From Larimichthys crocea (lineage: Eukaryota; Chordata; Actinopteri; Sciaenidae), in NCBI RefSeq assembly GCF_000972845.2, contig NC_040019.1, positions 9,863,868 to 9,927,867 on the forward strand: DNA of 64,000 nt. Reading direction: 5' to 3'. How positions within the stretch are numbered: the stretch's first letter is position 1; every line of letters begins with the position of its first letter. Below, piece by piece: positions 23,426 to 37,290 of this stretch. The position numbers were made by a program, and so were the translations under genes. The notes beneath the pieces were generated by a model, which saw nothing but the letters and a program-made list of their open reading frames with translations, did not search any database and was not told the origin of the DNA.

Positions 23426-25242
23426 GCTACTAAACACTGTTTTCTGTGAGGCCGGGCAAACATGAAAAAGACCAATACAAAACCGTCATCATCATATAAA
23501 TCCTAAAACTATCCTAATTGCTAACGGTTGTCTTAATATTACATTTTTTTTTTTAGCAGTGCATAACATTGGTACACATTAAAACAAATAGGGTAGCTAG
23601 AAATAGTAGGGTAACAGATTCTTCTTCCCTGTCCATCATGAACAATATTGTTAGAATTTGTATTAATAATTATTGGTATGATTGTATTAATCACTATGAA
23701 TTTGTGCAGTAGAGGGCACTGCAGCTTTTGCCATACTAGAACGATTGTACAGACAACCTGCCCTATCACTCACCTGAGTATCTGTTGTGCTGATGCAGTT
23801 TCAACAGAGACACTACCCTAACAGATTTACAATCAATAGTCTTTTGTCTTCTTACTGAAACCTTTACCAGGAAGCCTTTTCTTTTTTCTCCTCTGAAAAT
23901 CTTAAAATAAGGGGATAAAAAATACTTGTGTATGTAGCAACACAATTCAGTGTTCTGAATCCCCCCTGACCCGGAAATCTTGAGCAACCCCTTCAAGTCG
24001 TTGCTGCAGCTGTGAGGTTTGAGATTTATATTGTATGGATTTATATATCCCTCACATGTCATCATGGGGATATATATTTACTACATAGATGTAACAGTTT
24101 TGCTCCTGTATGAGCACAGGTTTTTAACCATTGAAGTGTTGCAAAGACAAAAGCAGGGCATAGTTAAGTGGATGAATAGATGGGGTGCTATTGGGTCTAT
24201 ATTAAATTAAAAAAACAAACAAATCTGCCACTGCTTTACTTGATGTGGATCCTTGAGCACAAGCATTATTTCTTTCACTGCACTCAGCAAACAATAAAAT
24301 GTGAGGCCACACAAAGAACTGGCCAGCAGAGGAAGAAATCTTTGTTATCAGCAAACTTCAGAGACAGCAAAATGCTCATGCTGAGAAGCTTCTATAGTAC
24401 CAAAGGCTGGAGTTAAGAGAAAGTACTTTGGCGACACTTGTCCAAACACTAAACTTAGCTACGTCTTTACAGTAAATATTCTACATAGAGTATGTGCTGC
24501 ATTGTTGAATATGTCCTACACAGGGAAATGGTACAAACAAGCCTTGCTCTTCTTATTAAATATAGCCTTTTAATGAGAAATAGAGTATTATATGAAACAT
24601 TCATTTGAAATAAGCTGATATAATGATCTCAACATAACAGCAAAAAAGTACATAGGCAAGGTATTAGGTGTAAAAATCTTCAGACATATCCATGGATACA
24701 TGTAAGCAACACTGTGGTAGCATAATGCCATACGAGTAAATGTGCTTGTTTTATGGACCTTGCGGTGTCTCCAAACTAAATTGTAATGTACAGTATGTTT
24801 TGACAATATAAAAACAGTCATAAATTGTCATGAATCTAATTAGATACATAAGACATGGGTGCCCTGTACTTTGTGCCAATGTACTGAAGTGAGGGCTTTA
24901 ATGAAGTAGTCTTTGTATTCCCTTTCGATACTGTTATATTTTATAATATTGTTACTGTAGCAGAGCATTGTTACTGTAACAGAGTAAATATTTACAGATA
25001 TACTGTACAAGAGAGGACAGAAAAATATCCACCATTACTTTAAGTCATCCTTTGTCTCTGTCTGGTGGTTGATTTCCCCACATGCACAAACCTCCTCGAA
25101 GGTGTAGTTCTCAGGAGATGAAAAGCGTATTTGATCAACATCAGTGGTGTCAATTTCTGAAGCTAATTCAGTGTCACTCTTCTGTGTAGCATCTAAAAGT
25201 TTTCTCCAGCTCTATACGTGTTAAAGGGATAGATAACAGGCA

Positions 25243-25289
25243 CTTAATAATAATAATAATAATAAAAATAATAATAATAAGAAGAAGAT
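25243..25289. repeat. AAT microsatellite
   Basis: This is (AAT)n with one AAAAAT interruption, ending in (GAA)n. Confidence 0.95.
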
Positions 25290-25904
25290 AACAATTCATT
25301 TGGATAGTCCAATGTTGATGCTGAACAATCAAGTTCTCTATTTACTGCATCTTTATTCAATAAAGGCTTGTGGCCATCTCAGACTTCACTTTAGAATGTC
25401 AAAATCAGCTCTACATCGACCCAAACAAATGGAGATGCTAACATATTTGCAAAAGTGTAACGTAACCATTCTGACATTAGCTTATTGAGCTGAAAAGTCG
25501 GAACTAAGCCTGATAAACTAGTACAATACCATGGCTCTTTGAGACGGCTAGCAGTTAACAGCTACTATCAAGCAGGTGCACTGGTCACGATACAGTACAT
25601 TTTATTGACATCCACCGGTCCAGATACCCTCTTTATCCTTGCTGCTGATCCTTACCTATGCAAATTGGTAGCAATAGCACTGCAGAGGTGACTGCACCTT
25701 TATCGATCCTGTTAACCTGACAAAGGTAAAGACTGATACTGTGAGATTAACAACATAGAGCTGAGCCTGACAACCTGAGCCTTAGTTGTCCTGGACTGGC
25801 CACCACATGTGCACTAAATTAGCAAACTATTTTGCAGACTACTGAATCACCTTAAATCGATTAGGTTTGTAGTGATACATTATAGTTACTTAAGTGAATG
25901 ACTA

Positions 25905-26545
25905 ACTTGTTATTTATAAAGCACCTCTCAAACATTAAAAGTGCTTCACAAAAAGACTGACAACAGTAAAATAATACACAAGTATAATCATTGTCACACA
26001 GAGCCAGACATGAGTCTGTTTAGCCTAAATCATGACAAGGGTGCATATCTAGAGACAACTTAAATTGTGACTGTGGATGCAGGAAAAAAAGTACATCCCA
26101 AAGATGAGAAGCAAGTTTTGTTCCACTGCTATTTCTTGTTTAAATCATTGCACTCGATTTTTAAAAGGTCTTGGATTTAGTCGTGGAATTCCAAACCTGT
26201 TTTCCAGTTTCACGCCACATTTAAGTCACAGCCCACCATGGTTGTTCCTAGATATATTATAAACCCTAAACCTGACCCCCAAAAGACTATTCCCATCACT
26301 ATGCAAAAGAAAAACAACTATTTAAAAGAAAATGAAACAAAAAGTACCAAGCCAACCAAACTATAACGTACAACAACAGACATAAAGAAACAATAAATAG
26401 AAACAATAAAAGAATTAGAACAGCTGGAAAAGTACGAGTTATTAGATGTTACTCTAAAAGCTTGCTGTTGCAAGCTGGCAGCTTTTACACCAGGAGGAAG
26501 GTTTTTCCAGAGTTTGGGTGCCATGGCAGCAAATATTTAGTCTCT
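25905..26545 (-). repeat. diverged dispersed repeat, possibly a LINE 3' part
   Basis: It opens TTATTTATAAAGCACCTCTC and AAGTGCTTCACAAAAAGACT, similar to the fragment at 325-480. It ends CACCAGGAGGAAGGTTTTTC, CAGAGTTTGGGTGCCATGGC, AGCAAA. The minus strand of that end translates M-A-P-K-L-W-K-N-L-P-P-G-V-K-A-A-S. This echoes the A-x-K-L-W-N-x-L-P motif near the C-terminus of fish LINE reverse transcriptases. The middle is unrecognisable. Confidence 0.45.
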
Positions 26546-27249
26546 TCTTTTTTCTTTTTTTTCTTTTTTTTTTAAGTTCATACCCTAGGGCCAGAACTGC
26601 TAGGTTGTATGACATGAGTGACCTTGCCTTTGTTGTTGTTCACAAACATGCAGGTGATGGACTCGGCAATAGCAATCTTTCAGCATCAAATTACCCAAAT
26701 AAAGTGTGACCCACAATACATAGGTAGTGTTTCATATTTCAGTTTGATGATAGATAATGTTAAACAAAGTCGCAGCTCTGTTGATGTTTCCAGCAACATG
26801 CAAAACAAGGTAAAATTGTATATCTGGAAAGTAAAACATAAATCTTTACATGTGGTATAATAAAAAGCTTACAGATTAAACACTGCCAAAAAGGTATTTT
26901 AAGCTTTAATATAACCATTTCTTTTTTCTTTTTTTTTTTCCTGTGGCACAACAGAGAAATTCAATGGCTTTACAATACGATTCTTATCCAACATAATATT
27001 CCTTCTCTTGTCATCTGTCTTTTTGCTGTGCTCTTATCTAAAAACTGAGAGAATAAAATAAAAACATACAAATGGAACTTTTTTTTCATGTTATGAAGTC
27101 AGTACTTTGTGAAACAGGGATGGACTTAATGTCTTACTGTATGTCTACCTCAGGGAAGTGTATGGCTTTAGGTTGTCTTGCAAATGTGCCTGAATGATGA
27201 ATGTTTACACTTTGCTCTTGGTGCTGAAAAGCTCCACAAATCAGCAGTC
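26546..27249. other. intergenic sequence, no gene seen
   Basis: T-rich tracts occur at 26546-26573 and 26921-26940. No coding or RNA gene was recognised. Confidence 0.5.
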
Positions 27250-28247
27250 ACAACATGTACATTTTGCAAAGCTGTACAAAATAGCATTGATTGTTAAATC
27301 TTCAGACCACAATATTGCACTCACGCACCAGGAGGTACTGCCTTGTGAAAAACACAGCTTGAATTTCAAACACGGGAAGAAGCGCTCCAAATGCAAGTTT
27401 TAGCTTAGACTGGAGTCAATCTCAAATGACACATTCAATTAACGAACAGCTATAAGCATCAAGCCAAAAAAAGGTGTACGGACACTTGCACACGCGCATA
27501 CACACACATTCACCCACATATATATGTATATATAAACAGCTGGCTTTTGTTATTTGACATGACTATCCATTACTGCCCTGCTGTGTGCCTTATGTGTCAG
27601 AACAATGACAGAGTGCCTCATAACTCACAAAGAGCAATGCAGATTCGCTGTGGGTCTGAAATGTAATAAAGAGTCTATAAGTAATGCGTTGACTACTTAC
27701 TCACTAGGGCTATTTAATCCTTACAATGTATAAACATTTTTAATATTAAACTGTCCATTATGTCTGAAATATTTTGCACTGAAATAAAAGGATATCTGGT
27801 CTGCCCTTGTGTTATGTCATTATTCCTTTAAAAATGTTTTTCTCAGTAAAGAATGGCAGTTTCAGATATAACCTTTTGATCCCTCAGAGTAAAATCAAGG
27901 CCTCTTTTTCACCAGTACATAGATTTAATATTTCTTTTTTTTCTTTTTTTCTTTTTTTTCTTTTTTCTTTCTCTCTTTTAGGTTCTTTTAGGGAATGACA
28001 GACATGCTGGGACAAATATGATACAGTCCTTATAGTGGTTCCATTAATCTTCTTTATCTGCCTGAAATGCTTTTCATCGCTGCCTTTTTCCTTTTTCTCT
28101 TTAAGAATTATGCTTACAAAGTTAATATTACATCAAAAGGCAGAAAAGGTCCAAAAATGAAAAAGAGAAAACAAAATTAGGATTAATATCCCCTCATAGT
28201 TCATTTGTTGGGTGTTTCTGTTTGTCCTTATGATAATGTTACTATGT
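27250..28247 (-). other. presumed 3' UTR and downstream flank of brinp1
   Basis: The 3' untranslated region must lie below the stop at 28248. On the minus strand it is A/T-rich and contains an ATTAAA hexamer at 27929-27924, just downstream of an A-rich tract (27980-27930). I saw no AATAAA on the minus strand between 28247 and about 27000. The true polyadenylation point cannot be fixed from sequence alone, so the left boundary given here is only nominal. Confidence 0.35.
27930..27980. repeat. T-rich TTTC low-complexity tract
   Basis: Runs of T with scattered C. On the minus strand it is an A-rich GAAA tract inside the presumed brinp1 3' UTR. Confidence 0.9.
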
Positions 28248-29388
28248 TCAACAGAGTTTAGCAGTCAGATGATCTGATTGTTTTAGTATCTCTGTGCTGT
28301 ACATGTCCAAGGCATGATTTACTCGAATCATCTCGCTGTTATTGAGCTTGAGCCTATGCTTTAGCATACAAGAGAAGAGGTCCAGCTGGGGTTTGCCAGG
28401 TGCAGATGGAGGGGCAAGGCGGTTAATCCGATCCCTAATGTCCAGTAACAGGAGCATAACAGATGAGGATGAGTAGAACTGAGTTCCTTGTGTGTATGAC
28501 TGGTTAACCTGCTGCACAGCACTTCGGAGCAGGTCGGCATTAAACCGCAAGCTGTAGCCGAACACCTGGATATCGGATATTTTTATGTAGATCTGGCGCT
28601 TGTTAGGGTCTGCAAGATCTACTGGACCCTGTCCTGTATCATTGCGCAGACCAGTTGGGATCTTGGCACGGCTACGCAGGTAGATGTGCACCGTCTCGAA
28701 AAAGGTCTTCCACCGGTTGCCCAGCAGGAGAGTCCAGTTGAAGCACTGGGAATTCTGCAGTCGTACTTTCTCCCAGCGTGGGTAACCATGTTCCCCAAAG
28801 GGCATGCTCCAGCCTTCTGAGTGGCTACCACTGAATGGGTTGACATAAACAAAGAACATGGGGTCAATGCTGCTATTTCGCATCTGGCAGATCTTCATTG
28901 ATAGGCCGATTATCATGTGGAGGTAGTCCATCCGGTTTTTGTTACTTTTAAGAGTCAGGGACATGCGCTTACGCCATCGAGGGTCAAAGAAGGTCTCTAG
29001 GCGGATCTCATTACTGATGAAAGTAGTGTGAATGTACAGTCGGGAATCCATTTTCTGTAACAGGTATTTGAGTTCCAGGTCCTGAAAGTCCAGATCAGTT
29101 TCAAAGCTGATGAACTGTTCACTACGTTCTGAGTCCACATTCTGGGGCTCACACCGGCCACGATACAACTTGTAACCCTTGTTGCAGGAGCCACATTGTG
29201 AGATGTTGGCCAAGCTGCACATGGCACAGCTGTTGTTGCCACCTATGACACATGGGATGGGTCGCTGGCAAAGGGTGACACCTGTGTGGCACACGCATGT
29301 CCTTTGGCTCTCCAGGAAGGTGCCCCAGAAACCGTTCTCATTGCAGTAGAGGAAGGACTGAACCCTGTTGAGCCACTGCATCACAGAC
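28248..29388 (-). CDS. brinp1: brinp1 last coding exon, C-terminal half with stop codon
   Basis: This exon has 1141 coding bases, with an acceptor in a CT-rich tract (CTCTCTCCAG) and a TGA stop at 28250-28248. It encodes about 379 residues and begins [11 protein letters not shown] across the junction. A cysteine-rich, EGF-like block comes first ([36 protein letters not shown]). The long conserved BRINP C-terminal domain follows ([46 protein letters not shown]), and the protein ends [10 protein letters not shown] can see seven Asn-X-Ser/Thr sequons: NNS, NIS, NSS, NWT, NDT, NQS and NNS. These fit a protein that passes through the ER. BRINP1 is a nervous-system protein reported to restrain G1/S progression. 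The C-terminus and the QMDSR/LQKMDS region resemble BRINP1 more than BRINP2 or BRINP3, but this paralogue call rests on memory. Confidence 0.95.
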
Positions 29389-31721
29389 CTGGAGAGAGAG
29401 GAGGGGTAAAAATTTTTTAAAAAGCATTAACAGTGGATGAATGAACAGTATGAAGCCTTATCATATCAGCACTTTTTTGAACCCCATAACAAATTGTGCA
29501 TACAATACATTACTCCTGACAAATCGTCCATAGCATACTTTGATGTTTTGTTGCATTTTTTACACTACACATTTCTATTTTATTTTTGGCTTTCATTCAT
29601 CTCTGTAGATCGTAGTAATCACCTTGCAGAGACTTGAAACTTGCTGTGACGGGCTTTCTACAGTATCACAGTGTACTTTAAATTGTACTGATTTCCCTTT
29701 TTACTATGTGGCAATGCACTTAAAAGTTTTGGAAAACCATCAAGTGAACTGGGATAAATTACTGAGCATACCTAATGTAGTAGCTTCAGATCTTCTTCAA
29801 GTTGATTTAACCATACTAAAATGAATGGAGACCAATGGGTGGATGGTATAAAACAAAAAAAATAAAAAATAAAACAAACAACAAATCTTTGAAATGCTTT
29901 GTTAAATTGTCAGTTTTGTATACGTGGAAACCATCAGTCAGGAGAGTCACTGAATAGGATAATTTCTTCCTTTCATGGGGAGGAGTTGTGTTATTTCCCT
30001 GAGGTGGAAGGCATTACTTTCTATTCTTGTCTTGTCTCTTCTTTCCCCCTCAGGCATCTTTCCTTGTCATCTTGACAGTACTGAAACTTCTTTTCTGACT
30101 GAAGGAGGTGAATTCTGAATCCTGATTCTTAAGAGAGGAGGGCTGGTCAAGGTTAGCTTGACATGTTAATGAACCTAAGCATTAACTATGATGGATGACA
30201 TTGCATTCTCAGCAGGCCAGAAAGCCCCCAAGCTATACCCCAAATGAGCCCAGAACAGATCACCTATAGAGGACAATGGAGAAACACTGTTTAATTCAAC
30301 TAACTTTGGCTTCAAATTGAGGATGGGATAAAGTTTTCATAATCCCATATTCGCACACCTTGCAAATATTTAGGCTTTTAGGGCCTGCATTTTAGGAATT
30401 TAAAGCATCAACTTGAAGTGTACATACTCAATATGTCCCCAAAACAAAACACTTTTACAAAACATAATGTTAACACATTCAGCAATCATTAAATGGCTGT
30501 GAAATTCAGTATAATCTGTAAATTGTTGTGCTGTTGATTTTATTCACTGCTTGTAATATAAAGGTATTCCCAATATTATTATATCCATAATTCTGCTATT
30601 CATTTTATTTTTTCATCCATATTTCCTGTGTTCTGCACCCCCTTTCCTTTGAGTGTGTTGTTTGAAATTGTTATTATGTATTATACTGCTGTTATAGCAT
30701 TATTTCTAAGAGTAAATGTGTGCACAGATTCTGCGCTTATGACAAAAATGACCTTTCAACACTGATTAGTCTCTCTTGTTTGAAAAGCAAGAGGGTTCTT
30801 TTTCTACTATTATACACCTCTCTATGTAATTATCCTTAAGAAAACATATTCTATATTGTATACATTATATATTTTTTATAAACATTCTCATTTCCCCATT
30901 AAAATCAAACAAGAAATTCATCTTTACAATAGTAATTAAACCACTAAGGTAGATGGAGAGTGGAGAGAGAATACCTAGATAATCAAAATGGCTTAAAATT
31001 GCTCAAGGATGGTAACAGCATGTTTATTGTGAGGCAACAGGTTTGAAATAATGCACTCTTTGCCTGTTAAGCTTCTAAATACTAACATTACTCAATCGAC
31101 AAATTGCTCAAAAAAACAAATTATCAGCATACAATCTGTGTGTTTCTTCAGGAGGGAAACCACATGAACAAGAAGGGAAAGGGTAATAACCCTATCGGGA
31201 AACCACTGTCATTGAAACAAATAAAGTGAGGAACACAAACCAAACCTTAATAAGCACTGAAATTTGCTAAATGATATTAATATATTAAACAACACAATTT
31301 TCATGAATCCCATGTCATCCAGTATCTTGTTATCAGCATCAAGTAATCTAACGATTCCCCATATCAGGGCTTTTGCATGTGGACAAGCCACTTCCATGAT
31401 AGTGACTGTTGCAATGCTAGAATCACACATCAAATATATGAAGTACAACACAGGTGATCTAATTAATGAAAACCTGTAAAAATCTGATATACAGTCTAGT
31501 GCTACATATGTTGTTATGAACTGTTCCAAGAACTCCATTTAATATTCATTCATATCAAATAATTTATAGGTTTTATTTATCTCCTATAGATTAAGTGTAA
31601 TCTGGATTTTACCATCTCTTTAATTTAGTTGGCTTAAATATGGCCAAGTCTCACTGGCAAAATTAATGTTTTGCATTAGTCAGGATAGTTATCTCCACAG
31701 ATAAAAACGGATTGCTTTTGG

Positions 31722-31880
31722 GGTGGTGTTTAGCTCAGTTGGCAGAGCAGCCTTCCCCATGTGCGAGGGCTCAGTCCTTGCCGCAGAAGCCCGGGGTTCG
31801 AGTCCGATCTGTGGCTCTTTCCTGCATGTCATATGGATTATCCTCTGATTTGTCTTTGCTTCAGTTTTCCTGACCTGTGC
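31722..31880 (+). mobile_element. tRNA-derived SINE
   Basis: An A-box-like TTTAGCTCAGTTGGCAGAGC at 31729-31748 and a B-box-like GGTTCGAGTCC at 31795-31805 give a tRNA-like head. The body GCTCTTTCCTGCATGTCATA and CAGTTTTCCTGACCTG follows. It is not a tRNA gene, because the spacing between the boxes includes an extra CAGTCCTTGCCGCAGAAGCC segment and no acceptor stem closes. Two more copies are in the window (17560-17712 and 34376-34523). Confidence 0.75.
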
Positions 31881-32507
31881 ATTTTCTTGTACTTGGACTT
31901 CCATGAATGGTCCATTCCAATCCGATCAGTAAACTTGGAATATGCCTCGTGTGGAGTAACTATTTCTTGAGTTTGTCTTCTCATGTGCAATAGTGTGCTG
32001 ATGTCTGCTTTTGCGTTCCCGAGAGATGAAATGTCTTCATCTCCTGATGCAGACTATATTTGTGATTTTATATCATTTTCCGTTGTCTCTCTCTAGAATT
32101 GCAGTTTGGCCTGGAGTGTCTTTAGAGAGATGGGGATATCATGTTAGCTTCCTCCAGCTTGTGTTTGCTGTCTATTCCAGTATGAATATTAAAGGAGCTA
32201 CCAAGTGCCAGTATACGGATTTTATTATATCAAGTCACAGCAGGGTCAGCTAACCAGGCTCTGCATATGTCTGTTTGACTTCTAGCTACTACAGTATGGT
32301 CGTTACTTGATATTCCATTTCCATTAGCTAGTCAACCTACTCAAGCACAGCTAGTTTATGACTGTTGAGTCATAACCTTCAGTGAGAGTATGAGAATGCA
32401 TTTACATAACTGACATAAAAGAAACTTACTGCTGCAAGGTTGTGCACATTATATGCATCATCACAATTGAGCTTCACCGAACATGTGTAGTTATACATTC
32501 ACTTCAG

Positions 32508-32518
32508 TTATATATATA

Positions 32519-32557
<39 letters not shown>

Positions 32558-32586
32558 TATATATATATCATATATATATATATATT
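32508..32586. repeat. TA microsatellite
   Basis: About 80 bases of TA with a few ATAATAT and TCATA interruptions. It is strongly self-complementary. Confidence 0.95.
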
Positions 32587-34375
32587 ACAATTCTTAACGA
32601 TGAACAAAGAAATCACAATGTGTATAAAAACATGAACCAGTGCACTGTACATTCAATCTAAGAGCCACAGACAATTTGCTTAATAGTCATTTCTAATCAA
32701 CTGTACTGAACTAATATGATGCCTTTAGGTTTGATAAAATGTGAGGCAATCGTGGTGGGAAATATTTTTTTCAGTAACTCAGTTCTAATAGTTTAAATTT
32801 CATGTTATTATAATTATAATACTACTCAGGGTGATTATTAGGCCACAACATTCATATCAAGAAAATATTTGTATGTAAATACATTTCTGTTAAGTCACTA
32901 TCTGTTGCTATTTATATCAGACAACACAATTGGCGATTAAGGCTATGGCCCACTGATGAAAGTATTACAATATTCATATATATAGTATTGTAAAGTGGGT
33001 GTCTGGCGACATGCTCATAGAAAATGCACATTTACTGCTGCTGGACTTTCAGAATTTAACATTCATTTTGGGGATTTATTTGACAGTCGATCACTTTCAA
33101 ATATTGCAAGGAGCAATGGAACAAAAAAAGGAGCAGCCACAGTGAGCTGTTAGATGAAGCTGCGCACTGTTAGATTACCTGTACACCCCTGACAGGCTGC
33201 ACACCACTAACTTCTCAGCATTTAACCAACTCCTTTTACTTTCGCTGTTCACTGACTCATGCTATGAGGAGCATAAAATCAAATCATGTTCTTTGTAGGT
33301 AATTGGGTTTTGATTTTCATTTAATGTGTAATTTGCGAATCTTACATATGAATCCTTGGCCAACAGTTAACAAGGATGTGACACAAAGCATATATGTATA
33401 GTATAGTCACATCGACTAAATCAGGAGATTGCAGAATACACAACACTTTTCAAACTCAGTTTTTCTTTGTTTGTCTTAAAAATAAGCTTTCACCGCTTCC
33501 TAGAATATAAAACTATTCCCATTATTCTTTATTGGCTATCCATTATTGCATTGAATGCTGGCACAATCATAATGATCCCTCCTTTGAATTTATTTGCAAT
33601 AACTGTTGAAATATCCTCTCTGAGTCCCAGAAATAAAATATGTTTTTAGCAAATAACTGCCTCGTTCAATAAGCTATTTGAGGGATTCATGTAGCAAGTT
33701 TTATTCTCACCTTATTCATTTCGATCTGAAATGGCTTGTCTTAGATTTGCTATAGGAAATTAAATGAAAATACACCGGAATGGAGGCTGTTTGTTTTCAT
33801 GTATCAAGCATATTTTGTGTTTGTAAAGGGACATCAAACAACTCAGGTATTCAGATGAGATACATCATTGTTCCACAAGAATGGAGTCTACCTCTGATGG
33901 AAAAAACAAAACAAAACAAAAAAAGACTAGCAGATTTAAGGGTTTTAACTATAGTGGAAGAGTATGGAGTGAATCAAAAAGTCAATTTTTTTGGTGTTAC
34001 CTCTGAATAGTTTTGCATTCCCTTGCATTAAGCTTTGTGATCCCTCTGATCCACAGAGGGAGGCCGGGCTATACAATTATTTAATATTATGTAGTAGATC
34101 CCTGTTGGTTGTGACCTCAGGTGCAAGTCTGTATTATTTTAGCCTCATAGATAACTAGCTCCGCTAGTTGACCTAGTTCTCTCACTGAATGCTGCTGAGC
34201 CTGTTTGAGTTTATGACTTTAGCCGTGGGATAAGATAGCTTTGGCCATTGCTGTCACTGTGATTGCAGCTGTAGTTGTGGCTTTGGTTTGTTTTTGTTTT
34301 TTTGTTTGTTTTTTTTCATATATATGAATATATTTTTTGGGCTTTATAAATATTTGTATAGTATTGTATTGTATA

Positions 34376-34523
34376 CTACCAGCTGAAGAATGACAGGAAA
34401 GTGAGGAGAGAGGGAGGAGGAATGACATGCAGCAAATGGCCACAAGTCAGATTTGAACCCTGAGGCACTGCGCAAGGACAGTACATGGGACGCCCACTTT
34501 ACCGACTGAGCTAAATGGCGCCT
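34376..34523 (-). mobile_element. tRNA-derived SINE
   Basis: On the minus strand it reads GGCGCCATTTAGCTCAGTCG (A box), then GGTTCAAATCTGACTTGTGG (B box), and then the body TTTGCTGCATGTCATTCCTC and CTCACTTTCCTGTCATTC. It is the same family as the copy at 31722-31880, in the opposite orientation. Confidence 0.75.
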
Positions 34524-36520
34524 TGAGCTTTGGTCGTTATGATTATAGGATAGATGCATTTGTTTATACTGTGTGTTACACTAATGCAGGGGTTGTATGT
34601 GGGCAGTGAATTGACATGGCTGTGCTGGCTTAACTACTGTATTCCTGAACCCCTGTGGTGTATTGGTATGTTGTAAGACACCTGTCATGTCTAATATAAG
34701 CACTGATATAAGCAGCTCACAGCTACTGGCTATGTACTGTCAGAGCTCAGCCTTTTGAAAGGATAATGGGCAATAAAATCAGAATGTAAAGAGTTTATTC
34801 CTCCTCCTTTCTTTCTGTTATAACTGGTCATAATAACTGTTCCTATAGATGAGGGGGATTGCAAAAAATATTTCATTAGAATGCAAAACCAATATGAGGT
34901 AATGCAAAAGTAGTAATATATATATACAGTATACACACGCAACCATGACCTTTCTGGGGCTCACTGTGAGAGAGTGCAATAACCTTGATGATTTAATGTG
35001 ACAGGTATACCTGCAGTTTAAAACTAATTACAAACATTTGGACAGGATATGTTTAAACATGTCATGTCAAAATCGATAGAATTTGGGGCAAAGTAATTCA
35101 TCACTTGGAGGGTACATTCATATTTGTAAATATGCTTGACTTTGAACATGAATAATTAAAACCAATGCATAGCTTGGATGCAAATGATTTTGGCTGCGAG
35201 TGATGCTACTTCATATCTGTCACTATTAATCATTTATACCAAAGACAAACTGCTATGTTCATTCTACTTGAAGCAAGCTGCTATACTCATTACAGGAAAT
35301 GCAATAGCAAATCCAATATAGTTCAGCTATAAAGTTTCCATGCAGTTATTGCAGTGAGTGTTCACAACAGGAATTTACGATGCTTGTAATGAATGGATGC
35401 CTTGTGGTGAGGTAAACCTAGAAAAATGATAAAGCGGATATGCATGTGAAATTAATGGCCAGCCAGCAATGTATAGGATGCCTGTCGTTCATTAGCTGAT
35501 GTGTAAATGTGTTTATTGATTGGCCTTATCACATATACATTTGGCACATGTTATATATGGAATAGAGAAGGCAACAGGACTCTTTTTGTTAGGTTTAACT
35601 TCATAACACACGTTGCCATCATAATAATTGCAATTAGCAACTTCCCCTTCCTGTATTTTGCATCCATAATTTAATTTAACTAAAAGTGTATTTGGACTGG
35701 CATAACATGAAAGTTTTAAAGCTGCGTGTAAGACTTGAAATGAAATCAAACTTAAGAATGAATCACACCACTGTCGTCAGTCAATACATTATCACTGAAT
35801 GTATAATATCATACCTCTATTTTTAATTTAGCTATGAATATACTATACATTTACTCATATTCACAATTATGCATGCACTAACAGTGTGTGCATGATAAAC
35901 ATGGTTTATTAAGCAGGTAGGTCACTCAAGTGAAATACATCATACATAAAAAAAACTTCATGTTCACCTCCCTGAATAATCTAGCTTTCTTAACCACGTT
36001 GCCTAGGTAACAAATCATCACAGAAGCTTTTCCTCTTTCTTACATTTACAGCACATTGCAAAAGACTGCAGTGGACACCCGCAGAGCCTTAGTACATCCA
36101 CAGACCTTTTAGAAACTTTTGATTTCTTATGTGCATAATGTCATATTTGCAGTTATAAATAGTGATGCTACGGTTTTCTTATTAATTCTAATAAGAATTT
36201 ATTCTTCTTAATTATCGAGGAGACGTTTTCATCTAACTCGGAGGTGCAATTATGCCCCAGGTTTACGATTATACTACTCTGTCATCCCTGCTGTCTTGGT
36301 TACCTTGAGTCACTGGTGATTTGACAGGTTTGACAGACACATGTATTTGTCCTTCTTCCCCTAACAGATGCTGTCCCCTACCACGTTTTCAAGAAACCTC
36401 TAAAAACAGCTTGATTCTAAATGTTCTAACATGTACAGTAAAGGTTAATAAGCAAGATAGTACATCCCCCTGTGGAGTCACTGTACTTTCCCGCTTGTTG
36501 ATCTGGCACAGAACAACATT

Positions 36521-36770
36521 GTCGGCTATGGCTCAGGAGATAGAATAGGTCGTCCACTGACTGCAGGGTTAGTGGTTCAATCCTGAGCTCCTCCTCTCCA
36601 CATGTCAAAGTGTCCTTGGGCAAGACTGACCTCCAAATTCCCCGATGGTCAGGCCAGCACTTTGCACAGTATCTGACTGCTATCTGAGTGAATATGTCAA
36701 CGGGTGAATGAGAAATAAATTGTAAAGCGCTATGGATAAAAGCGTTATATAAATGTAGCCCATTTACTAT
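36521..36770 (+). mobile_element. tRNA-like SINE of a second family
   Basis: The head is GGCTCAGGAGATAGAATAGG with a B-box-like GGTTCAATCC at 36574-36583. The body is GTGTCCTTGGGCAAGACTGA and the 3' end is GTAAAGCGCTATGGATAAAA, GCGTTATATAAATGTAGCCC, ATTTA. This head, body and tail order is a very common teleost repeat. It differs from the other three SINE copies here. It abuts a LINE fragment on its right. Confidence 0.75.
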
Positions 36771-36779
36771 TTACTTTTT

Positions 36780-37290
36780 AAAACTATGGTGTCAATCTGT
36801 GGCTGCACATGCATAGTTTGAGGAAAGTCTCCCAGCGGAGGAGTCTGTATTGTGTTTAAACCGCTGGAGAAGTCAATGAGCACGATTCTTATAGTACATG
36901 TCCAAGTGGGAGTATGCACAGAGTAGCAGGTGGATGACAGAATCATCCTCCCCCATTGTGGGCCTGATGTATGAACTGGAGGGGATCTAAATGGTCTCTC
37001 ACAAGGGATCTGGCCTGCTGTCATTTAGAACCCTAGTGTGCCCATTCTTGGCCACTGGGGCCAGGCACAATGTTTTTCACATCATCATCAGCACCCACTG
37101 CAGCCTCACTGACAGGTTGAAGATGTGCTGGAAGGCCTCCCTGAGGTGGTTGGCACATAACTTAAAAACACTTGGGCTGATGCTTTATGGGCCTTCAGCT
37201 TTGCCTCAATTCCCTCTTCCTCTGATCAGCTGTTGTATGCTGCCCAGAGGAGAGGTGAGGGTTTGGCGGCCCTGTCGTGGATGGGGGCAC
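36780..37290 (-). mobile_element. LINE reverse-transcriptase fragment
   Basis: On the minus strand the frames show L-R-E-A-F-Q-H-I-F-N-L-S near 37140, then A-P-V-A-K-N-G-H-T-R-V-L-N-D-S-R-P near 37030, and I-V-L-I-D-F-S-S-G-L-N-T-I-Q near 36860. The last corresponds to the conserved F-x-D-F-S-S-A-F-N-T-I catalytic motif A of fish non-LTR reverse transcriptases. The copy has frameshifts and is truncated at both ends. Confidence 0.75.

Larger units (their letters stand above)
21333..25904. other. intergenic sequence, no gene seen
   Basis: It contains a CA microsatellite (21534-21574), two short dispersed-repeat fragments (23195-23260 and 23335-23425) and an AAT repeat (25243-25289). No recognisable gene was found on either strand. 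Confidence 0.6.

Noticed and set aside
28619..28867. 82-codon minus-strand frame inside the last brinp1 exon
   Set aside because: It is an off-frame shadow of the brinp1 coding sequence, as is the frame at 28997-29242.
31729..31805. tRNA gene suggested by A-box and B-box words
   Set aside because: There is no closing acceptor stem and the internal spacing is wrong. The body and the repeated occurrence (also 17560-17712 and 34376-34523) identify a SINE.
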